64,000 nucleotides of DNA from NCBI GenBank assembly GCA_947491025.1, contig CANLIC010000008.1:1-64000 (forward strand). The letters are read 5' to 3'. Both the position numbers and the translations under genes were made by a program. Under the pieces are notes generated by a model that searched no databases, was not told where the DNA came from, and worked only from the letters and a program-made list of their open reading frames with translations. How positions within the stretch are numbered: position 1 is the stretch's first letter; the number at the start of each line of letters is the position of its first letter. The DNA is from Myxococcales bacterium (GTDB taxonomy: Bacteria; Myxococcota_A; UBA9042). Shown here in pieces: positions 57,710-64,000 of the stretch.

Positions 57710-59920
57710 ATGACGCAGAGAGGCTCGCGGCGGGCGGTCAGGTGGCGAAACAGTGCGCTGCTGGCGGCGTTGGTGACGGCGTACGTCGCGCCCCAATGCT
57801 CCAACGGTGACCCGGGCGATTCGGCCTGCGGCGCCAGCGGCAGCGGCACCGGCATCGACCTCAAGGCGCAGATGGAGATCGTCGACGCCGCCGGTCCGGC
57901 GCAGGCCCTCTACGCCTTTGACGCTCTGGCGCTCGGGTCGACGGTCCGCACCTTCCCGATGACGATCCGCAACATCGCCGGAGTCAACTCGGCCCGCCCC
58001 TTGGGGGTCGTCGCGGTTCGGCTGATCGAGACCGATGCCAGCGGCCAGGCGGTGGGGCAGCCCGCCTTCACCTGCGTCAATGGCAACGGCGTCGCCTGCG
58101 ACAAGGCCGTGTGGCCGGCGCTGGTGCCGAGCGGCTTCAATACGGCGTGCGCACCGGCCGGATCGCTGAACTCACTGTCGGTGGTGGTCCAGTTCGACCC
58201 GGCCCTCGCTGGCGGCGCAGGGCGCAAGGCCAGGTTGGAGATCGAGTTCGACGACGGTGATCCGCTCTGGGCCGACACGCCGTGGACCGCGCGCTTTGAG
58301 GCCAACCAGGGCCAGGCAGCGCTGAAGTGCGGCGTGGCGATCTTGGACTTCGGCAACCTCGGCGCTGGCAAGGGCGCCAAGGAGATCTTCAAGTGCACGG
58401 CGGTCGGCAGTGCAGCGGTCGTTCTGCAGCGCGTCGAGTTGGTCAGCTCGACCGGGGCGCCCATTCAGGTGCGCTTCGGAGGCGTGAAGGTCGACGTCCA
58501 GACCCCCTACACGGGTCAGCCTCCGCTCTCGATCGGCAAGGGCGAGTCGCTGGAGTTCGAGGCTGAGCTGGCCCCGCTGCCGGCGGCGGACAAGATCGGC
58601 GCCACCCTCCGTCTCGTCAGCAACAGCAGCGGCGGTGACGTGACGGTGCAGATGCTCGCCAACTCGACGGGCCCCTGCCTGAAGGTGCTGCCGATCGCGA
58701 TCGACTTCGGCGCGACCGGCGTCGGACTGCCCAAGACGCAGGAGGTCCAGCTCCAGGGCTGTGGCACCGAGCCCGTCGCCGTGGTGCGGATCGGCCTCGC
58801 GGCCGGCACATCCCCGGAATTCCAGCTCGATTTTGGCACTGCCAGCTTCGTCGACGGTGCACCACCGTCCAAGACGACGCCTTTGACGGTCCAGCCCAAC
58901 GCGACCGAGTCCTTTGTGGTGCGCTTCGTCCCGGCGTCCCTCGGCAGTGCACCGAAGGGGGCCATTGAGATCGAGGATACCAAAGGAGAAATTCGCATCC
59001 TTCAGGTCAGTGGCAAGGCCGAGGCGATCAGCTGTCCGGTTGCGTGCATCGATCCGCCCAAGCCAGGGGCGTCGGTGGCGCCGCAGACCAAGATCTCGTT
59101 GACGGCGACGTGCAGCACCGCCAGTCCAGGCCACACCGTCAGCAAGTGGGAGTGGACCCTGAGCCAGCCGGCCGGCAGCCTCGCGCCCCTGCTGCCCACA
59201 CCCAAGTCGAAAGCCGTCAACTTCCTGCCCAACGTCGCAGGCACTTACACAGCGACTCTGACGGTGCAGGACGACACGGGCGCGGCCTCGTGCACGCCGG
59301 TCAAACAGGTGATCCAGGTCCTGCCTGAGAACAAGGTCCACATCGAGCTGACGTGGGTGACGCCCGGTGACCCCGACCCGACCGACGACAAAGGCAGCGA
59401 CCTCGATCTGCACCTGGCGCACCCAGATGCGCCGAACGTTCCGGGGCAAAAAGATCTCGACGGCAACGGCAAGCCCGACCCATGGAACGCCCAGTGCAAC
59501 GATTGCTTCTGGATCAACAAGAACCCGAACTGGGACGACCAGTCCGACGCCGACGACAACCCCAACGTCGACCTCGATGATACCAATGGCTTGGGCCCAG
59601 AGAACATCTCGATCGCCTGGCCGCAGGAAGGCCACAAGTACTGGATCGGGGTCTACGCGTGGGACGATGGCGGCTTTGGCGCCTCGACGCCGCGCGTGCG
59701 CATCTACCTCGACAAGGTGCTCGTCTTCGACAAGAAGGGCCCAAGCATGGCCAAGGGCGACATGTGGTGCGCTGGCCGCGTGCTGTGGAATTCGCAGTCC
59801 GTGAATCCTTCCAAGGACATCGAAGCCTGCCCGGGCGCAGACACCGCCGGCAACCTGCTGACGCCGAAGTACCCGCCCGCCTCCCCCACTGCATCTTGGA
59901 CCTGCCCTCCGCCCGGCTAG
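57710..59920 (+). CDS. Secreted fourth member of the YfaP-like family, 736 aa
   Basis: The start at 57710 has AAGGAG five bases upstream. The N-terminal signal is clear, but the Cys lies in VAPQC, a poor lipobox, so it may be secreted and not lipidated. Anchor-D Ig units are followed by a PKD-like unit (VSKWEWTLSQPAGS) and the YfaP/DUF2135-like domain (HIELTWVTPGDPDPTD, DLDLHLAH, DLDDTNGLGPEN). The final residues are Pro-rich with one Cys. This is the most diverged copy of the family, which suggests an older duplication. No clear terminator follows. Confidence 0.86.
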   Translation: MTQRGSRRAVRWRNSALLAALVTAYVAPQCSNGDPGDSACGASGSGTGIDLKAQMEIVDAAGPAQALYAFDALALGSTVRTFPMTIRNIAGVNSARPLGVVAVRLIETDASGQAVGQPAFTCVNGNGVACDKAVWPALVPSGFNTACAPAGSLNSLSVVVQFDPALAGGAGRKARLEIEFDDGDPLWADTPWTARFEANQGQAALKCGVAILDFGNLGAGKGAKEIFKCTAVGSAAVVLQRVELVSSTGAPIQVRFGGVKVDVQTPYTGQPPLSIGKGESLEFEAELAPLPAADKIGATLRLVSNSSGGDVTVQMLANSTGPCLKVLPIAIDFGATGVGLPKTQEVQLQGCGTEPVAVVRIGLAAGTSPEFQLDFGTASFVDGAPPSKTTPLTVQPNATESFVVRFVPASLGSAPKGAIEIEDTKGEIRILQVSGKAEAISCPVACIDPPKPGASVAPQTKISLTATCSTASPGHTVSKWEWTLSQPAGSLAPLLPTPKSKAVNFLPNVAGTYTATLTVQDDTGAASCTPVKQVIQVLPENKVHIELTWVTPGDPDPTDDKGSDLDLHLAHPDAPNVPGQKDLDGNGKPDPWNAQCNDCFWINKNPNWDDQSDADDNPNVDLDDTNGLGPENISIAWPQEGHKYWIGVYAWDDGGFGASTPRVRIYLDKVLVFDKKGPSMAKGDMWCAGRVLWNSQSVNPSKDIEACPGADTAGNLLTPKYPPASPTASWTCPPPG

Positions 59921-59977
59921 AGCGCCGTACAGCAGCGGTCTGCGGTGGGATTCCGCAAGGTTGTTCTGCCCGCGCCC

Positions 59978-60006
59978 TTGACCCCGTGCGCTGGCCGTTG
60001 TATCTG
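59978..60006 (+). promoter_or_regulatory. Promoter of the IHF/HU gene
   Basis: TTGACC (59978-59983), 17 bases, then TATCTG (60001-60006), about 185 bases before the start codon. The -35 has five of six bases, the spacing is optimal and the -10 begins TAT. Confidence 0.5.
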
Positions 60007-60191
60007 GCGCCGGTCCCTCGGCCGCTGCGAGCACGCGCCGGACCGGGGGAACCTGGGCCCGCAGAGGTCCGGGCGCCGCTCAGAGCCGGTGCCGCAGCCG
60101 AGGGCCGCTGCAGCAAAGAACTGGTCTCTGGTGTTTACCTGTTCGACCGACGCCGAACGACCGTGCGTCGCCAATTCGAGGAGCCGCTGTC

Positions 60192-60476
60192 ATGACGAAG
60201 TCCGACCTGATCGAGAAGGTTGCCGAGAACGCGAACCTGACCAAGGACAAGGCGTCCATGGTCGTCAACGCGATCTTCGACAAGATGGTCGACGCGATGA
60301 AGGAAGGCCAGCGGATCGAGATCCGCAATTTCGGCAACTTCACGGTGCGTCACTACGAAAGCTACACGGGACGCAACCCCAAGACGGGCACGTCTGTGGC
60401 CGTCGGCCCGAAGCGGATGCCGTTCTTCAAGGTCGGCCTGGACCTGAAGAAGCGCGTCAACGGCGGCGCGGCGTAA
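60192..60476 (+). CDS. ihfB: Integration host factor beta-like/HU-family DNA-binding protein, 94 aa
   Basis: The start at 60192 has GAGGAG eight bases upstream. The length and whole fold match the HU/IHF family. The MTKSDLIEKVAE opening and RIEIRNFGNF fit the IHF beta type, and the beta-arm motif GRNPKTG with the DNA-intercalating Pro is intact. It bends DNA as a dimer in the nucleoid and assists, among others, sigma-54 promoters. No alpha partner lies in the window, so a homodimer or HU-like role is possible. It is probably monocistronic: a strong hairpin follows. Confidence 0.92.
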   Translation: MTKSDLIEKVAENANLTKDKASMVVNAIFDKMVDAMKEGQRIEIRNFGNFTVRHYESYTGRNPKTGTSVAVGPKRMPFFKVGLDLKKRVNGGAA

Positions 60477-60487
60477 GGATGCGACGT

Positions 60488-60513
60488 CCCTGGCGCCGGC
60501 AACGGCGCCAGGG
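60488..60513 (+). terminator. Strong hairpin after ihfB-like gene, possible terminator
   Basis: A perfect 10-bp stem CCCTGGCGCC/GGCGCCAGGG with a six-base loop begins 11 bases after the stop. There is no T-tract, so it may act as an mRNA 3' end stabiliser or a non-canonical terminator. Confidence 0.45.
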
Positions 60514-60681
60514 GCGCCTGCCCAGCGCTCGCAACTCGCCCAAGCCCTCAGAGGCGGAGCGGCCGACTCAGCTCGGCGCGAGACGCGTGGCAGGACAGGG
60601 TTCGCGGCGCCGTCTGCGAGATGTGGACGGTGCGTCGGATTGCCCTGCGTAGGGCCTGGGTTCAGAGCGACCGGGGACGGC

Positions 60682-61860
60682 ATGCCACGGAAGTCGACGA
60701 AATCGGTGGAGACAACGGCGCCTGAAACGGCGTCGCGAGGCTCCGCCAAAGCCGCGCGTGGCGTGCGTGTCATGGCGTACGGCGCGACCGACGTTGGCTT
60801 GGTGCGCGAAGGCAACGAAGACGCGCTGCTGGTCGACCCCAACCATGGCCTCTACGTCGTCGCGGACGGCATGGGCGGCCACAACTGCGGCGAGGTCGCT
60901 TCGCAGTTCGCGGTCGAGGCGATCGCGGCCTTCTACGAGTCCGCCGAGCTCAAGGTTCGCGTCAAGAAGGCCTTTCGGCAAATGCGCGAGAGCGCGCCGA
61001 ACGCGATGCGCGACAACCACTTCGAGTCGCTGCGCCTGCGCAAGGCTGTCGAGTCGGCCAATGTCTCGGTCTATCGCCTGTCGCAGCAGCACGAAGCGCT
61101 TCGCGATATGGGCACCACGGTCGTCGCCTGCACCGTCTCGGGCTCGAAGGTGTGGATCGCCAATGTCGGGGACAGCCGCTTGTATCGGCTGCGCAACGGC
61201 AAGATCGAGCAGCTGACTGAGGACCACTCGCTGGTCAACGAATACTTGAAGATGAAGATGCTGCGGCCGGAGGACGTCGAGTCCTTCCCGTACAAGAACG
61301 TGATCGTGCGCGCGATCGGCCTACACGAGCGCGTCGGCGTCGACGTCTACACGGCGATCATGCGTCCAGGCGATCTGCTGATGCTCTGCTCCGACGGCCT
61401 CTCGGATCTCGTTCGCGAGGCGGAGCTCGGCGCGCTGATGGGGCTGGATCTCGACCTGCCGAACAAATGCCTCGCGCTGATCGACGCCGCGAAGGCCCGC
61501 GGCGGGCACGACAACATCACCGCGTTGCTGCTGCAGGCGGTCGGTCCGGACGAAGACTATTCGCCGCCCTCCTACCTCCGCCTGCCTGCGATGGCGCAAG
61601 AGGCGCTGGCTGCCGCCGTCGCACCGCCGCCACCGCCGCCGCCGCCGCCCATGGGCGCATCCCCGGTGAACCTCCCGCCCCCGCCGCCGGGCCCAGCGCC
61701 GGTCATGCCGCCGCCCACGCAGCCGGCGCCCATCGCCGCCCCTGGCGCTGCGGCGGGTCAGGCGTCGCAGGCGCAGAAGGCGTCACCGCCGGCCAAGGCA
61801 CCCGCTGCCAAGCGCAACGGTCCTGCCCCCAAAGGCGGCGGCAAGTCCCGAAAATCCTGA
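60682..61860 (+). CDS. PP2C-type Ser/Thr protein phosphatase with Pro-rich tail, 392 aa
   Basis: The start at 60682 has GGGGA four bases upstream. A PPM/PP2C domain covers about 31-285 and all metal-binding motifs are present: REGNED (42-47), VVADGMGGH (59-67), ANVGDSRLYR, LCSDGLSDL and GHDNIT. It should be an active, Mn/Mg-dependent cytoplasmic phosphatase that reverses Hanks-kinase signalling. The last 100 residues are low complexity, with a run of nine Pro and further Pro-rich stretches, and end in a basic KGGGKSRKS tail, perhaps for docking. It has no membrane segment. It precedes asd by about 70 bases. Confidence 0.93.
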   Translation: MPRKSTKSVETTAPETASRGSAKAARGVRVMAYGATDVGLVREGNEDALLVDPNHGLYVVADGMGGHNCGEVASQFAVEAIAAFYESAELKVRVKKAFRQMRESAPNAMRDNHFESLRLRKAVESANVSVYRLSQQHEALRDMGTTVVACTVSGSKVWIANVGDSRLYRLRNGKIEQLTEDHSLVNEYLKMKMLRPEDVESFPYKNVIVRAIGLHERVGVDVYTAIMRPGDLLMLCSDGLSDLVREAELGALMGLDLDLPNKCLALIDAAKARGGHDNITALLLQAVGPDEDYSPPSYLRLPAMAQEALAAAVAPPPPPPPPPMGASPVNLPPPPPGPAPVMPPPTQPAPIAAPGAAAGQASQAQKASPPAKAPAAKRNGPAPKGGGKSRKS

Positions 61861-61929
61861 GCGCGCCGTGTCCGACACCTGGACGTCGCGTCGCGGCCGC
61901 GCTCTCCCCGCCATCAGCCGAGGCAAGGC

Positions 61930-62958
61930 ATGGAACGACGACGCTACCGAGTAGCGGTGCTCGGCGCGACCGGCGCGGTCGGCCGCGAGATGCTCAAGGT
62001 CCTGGATGAGCGCCGCTTTCCGATTTCGGAGGTGGTCGCGCTAGCGTCGAGCCGCTCCGTCGGAGAGCGGGTCTCGTTTGGGCGTCGCGAGCTGGTCGTC
62101 CAGCTGGCCGAGCCGGGAGCGTTCGCCGGGATCGACTTCGTGCTGGCGTCGGCGGGCTCAAGCGTCAGCAAGCTGCTGCTGCCGGCCGCGGCGGCGCAGG
62201 GCGCGATCTGCATCGACAACTCCAGCGCCTACCGGATGGACGCCGACGTGCCGCTGGTGGTGCCGGAGGTCAACGGCCTCGACGCGCTGAGCCATCGCGG
62301 CATCATCGCCAATCCCAATTGTTCGACCATTCAGATGGTGGTGGCGCTCAAGCCCCTGCACGACGCGGCGCGCATCCGCCGCATCATCGTCACGACCTAC
62401 CAGAGCGTCTCCGGCGCAGGCCAGAAAGGCATCGAAGAGCTGGCGAACCAGACGGTGGCGCTGCTCAACCAAAAGCCCTTTGACGTCAAGGTCCACGCGG
62501 CTCGCATCGCCTTCAACGTCGTACCCCAGATCGGCGATTTCGACGCCGACGGCTACACCAGCGAAGAGATGAAGCTGGTGCACGAGACGCGCAAGATCTT
62601 GGGCGACGCCACCATCGCGGTCTGCCCGACCTGCGTCCGGGTGCCAGTATTTGCCGGCCACTCCGAGAGCGTCATCATCGAGACTGAGCGACCTCTCTCG
62701 CCCGAAGAGGCAAGGCGCTTGCTGGCGGCGGCGCCGGGCGTGATGCTCGTCGACGACCCGCAGCAGAAGCTGTACCCGATGCCGATCGACGTTGCCGAGG
62801 CCGACGAGGTGCGGGTGGGCCGCGTGCGACGTGACCCGAGCGTCGAGAACGGTCTGGCGCTGTGGATCGTGGCCGACAACCTGCGCAAGGGCGCGGCGAC
62901 CAACGCGGTGCAGATCGCCGAGGTGCTGGATCGCCACGGCCAGGCGGCACAGGCCTGA
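61930..62958 (+). CDS. asd: Aspartate-semialdehyde dehydrogenase, 342 aa
   Basis: It reduces aspartyl phosphate to aspartate semialdehyde with NADPH, the branch point to lysine/diaminopimelate, threonine and methionine. Features seen are the nucleotide-binding VLGATGAVGREML at the N-terminus, IDNSSAYRMDADVPLVVPEVN with the substrate-site region, catalytic Cys in NPNCSTIQ, and the catalytic His region RVPVFAGHSES. Length is normal for the bacterial enzyme. The start at 61930 has GAGG six bases upstream (GAGGCAAGGC-ATG). The gene sits with a phosphatase and not with lysC or dap genes. Confidence 0.96.
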   Translation: MERRRYRVAVLGATGAVGREMLKVLDERRFPISEVVALASSRSVGERVSFGRRELVVQLAEPGAFAGIDFVLASAGSSVSKLLLPAAAAQGAICIDNSSAYRMDADVPLVVPEVNGLDALSHRGIIANPNCSTIQMVVALKPLHDAARIRRIIVTTYQSVSGAGQKGIEELANQTVALLNQKPFDVKVHAARIAFNVVPQIGDFDADGYTSEEMKLVHETRKILGDATIAVCPTCVRVPVFAGHSESVIIETERPLSPEEARRLLAAAPGVMLVDDPQQKLYPMPIDVAEADEVRVGRVRRDPSVENGLALWIVADNLRKGAATNAVQIAEVLDRHGQAAQA

Positions 62959-63094
62959 GCCGCCAGCGCAGCGTTGCCAGATTGGCACACCTGCTGGCGC
63001 CCGTCACGCCGCGGTCGTGCCGCACAGGCAGTGTTGCCGGGTGGGGAATGCGGCGACGGCCCCGTGGTTTCCAGCGCTTGCAGGGCGACGAGGC

Positions 63095-63110
63095 TGGCAC
63101 GGCTCGTGCA
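63095..63110 (+). promoter_or_regulatory. Candidate sigma-54 promoter
   Basis: TGGCACGGCTCGTGCA matches the -24/-12 consensus TGGCACG-N4-TTGCA with one mismatch and correct GG-to-GC spacing. It lies about 94 bases before the start of the gene at 63204. No adjacent enhancer-binding protein gene is in view. Confidence 0.45.
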
Positions 63111-63203
63111 GGTCTGCAGATGGGGCGCGTGTGCGCGCCAGGAGGCCTGCGGGCCTTGGCGAATGCTGGGCGGCGGGCAAGAGACAGACGGCAGGAGGTC
63201 GCG

Positions 63204-64000
63204 GTGGCCATGCGAGGCGGAGACGGACGCGGCGGCACAAAGGCGCAGGCGCGATTGCTGCTGGCGGTGGCCGGGCTGTGGCTGACCATCGCGCCAGCGG
63301 TGTCGTACGCGGCGGTGCAGATCGGCAGCATCTCGGGGGCGCCGGGCAGCGGCTTTACGCCCAATGCACGCTTCGGGCTGACCTCGGCCCTAACGACCGA
63401 CACCTCGGTCAAGCACGTCGTCAACAAGGTCGACTGCGAGGCGATTTTCGCCGCAGAGACGCCGGTTGTGCGCATCACCTGGTCGTTCGTCGGCGACAAC
63501 GTGGTCACGATCCCGACCAGCTACGGCGTCAAGATCGCGGCACCGGGCAAGTCGTGCTCGGCGACGACGATGAACGAGACCGGCACCGACGGCTGCAACG
63601 TGCTGATCAGCGACAAGGCGACCAACATCATCTCGGCGACGAGCCTGACGACCGACATCGACCTGCGGGACCTCTTCGCTGGCGTCGTCTGCACCAATGA
63701 GGTGGAGGTCGAGGCGCGCATCTACTTCATCATCGGTGGCACGGGCACGACGGCGGGCCAGCAGTTCAGCGGCGCCACGCTCAACTTCACGGTCGATACC
63801 AAGGCACCCGCGGCGCCGACCGTCGACAGTGTCGCTGCCGGCGGCGGGAACTTGAGCGTCGCCTGGAAATTGAGCGATGCGGCGACCACGCCCTACGCCC
63901 GGGTCTACTGGAGCAAAGTGGCGTTTCCGGCTTCCGCGCCGGCCACGGCGACGCATAAGAGCGAGAAGCTGACCGCTTCGACCTATCAAATCACGGAGTT
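63204..64000 (+). CDS. Secreted FnIII-like protein, 5' part only
   Basis: The frame stays open to the window edge, giving at least 265 codons. A GTG at 63204 has GGAGG five bases upstream; the ATG at 63210 is an alternative. The signal peptide ends about SYA-AVQ. The mature part begins VQIGSISGAPGSGFTPN, with an all-beta domain of about 150 residues containing two or three Cys. A fibronectin type III-like module then starts near TKAPAAPTVDSVAAGGG. Such proteins in Myxococcota often end in a MYXO-CTERM tail, which would lie outside the window. The function is unknown; a cell-surface location is inferred. Confidence 0.8.
   Translation, partial: MAMRGGDGRGGTKAQARLLLAVAGLWLTIAPAVSYAAVQIGSISGAPGSGFTPNARFGLTSALTTDTSVKHVVNKVDCEAIFAAETPVVRITWSFVGDNVVTIPTSYGVKIAAPGKSCSATTMNETGTDGCNVLISDKATNIISATSLTTDIDLRDLFAGVVCTNEVEVEARIYFIIGGTGTTAGQQFSGATLNFTVDTKAPAAPTVDSVAAGGGNLSVAWKLSDAATTPYARVYWSKVAFPASAPATATHKSEKLTASTYQITE

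Overview
The window is GC-rich, coding-dense DNA that most resembles the phylum Myxococcota or a close relative. The reasons are the many secreted lipoproteins, a giant MopE-type protein, a PEGA-domain Ser/Thr kinase, TIGR04565-like outer-membrane barrels and, most tellingly, a run of genes that look like the myxobacterial Glt/Cgl gliding-motility apparatus. No phage, IS element, CRISPR array or rRNA gene was seen.

Layout. (1) 1-520: a minus-strand promoter reading out of the left edge into a hairpin-rich segment that may be a structured RNA, and tRNA-Leu(UAA). (2) 537-19682 (minus): one 6,381-residue lipoprotein made of Dictyostelium-type Cys repeats, MopE metal-binding repeats, a propeller-like repeat block, a SUEL-type lectin, a C-type lectin and three TLDc-like domains, many nested inside one another. 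(3) 19683-23483: a long non-coding gap, tRNA-Gly(GCC) with a strong promoter, a membrane Ser/Thr kinase with PEGA-like domains and a small Cys4 protein. (4) 23749-28774 (plus): a translationally coupled trio, namely a matrixin-like secreted protein without its catalytic Glu, an FAD-type oxidoreductase and an Fe-S protein. (5) 28771-31846: a triple-DsbA lipoprotein and a divergent HEAT-like lipoprotein. (6) 31907-51712 (minus): ten co-directional genes. In transcription order these are cglB-like, gltB-like, gltA-like, gltC-like, gltD-like, gltE-like and gltF-like, followed by three lipoproteins with choice-of-anchor-D/HYDIN-like Ig repeats, one of which ends in a vWA domain. (7) 52632-59920 (plus): three further surface proteins of the same family as the gene at 37472-39709. 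(8) 60192-64000 (plus): an IHF/HU protein, a PP2C phosphatase, aspartate-semialdehyde dehydrogenase and the start of a secreted FnIII-like protein behind a candidate sigma-54 promoter.

How the genes may work together. The glt/cgl-like genes would supply the outer-membrane and periplasmic part of a gliding or surface-contact machine: a vWA adhesin, two barrels, TPR scaffolds and a small periplasmic protein. The inner-membrane motor genes (aglRQS, gltG/I/J) are not in the window. The YfaP/DUF2135-like lipoproteins on both sides of the cluster, the vWA/anchor-D lipoprotein and the giant lectin/TLDc protein make the whole window look like a cell-surface and contact locus. That functional link is inferred from gene order and domain content; it was not tested here.

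Limits. All calls come from reading the sequence. Domain names rest on motif recognition without profile searches, and domain boundaries are approximate. Promoters are motif matches only.
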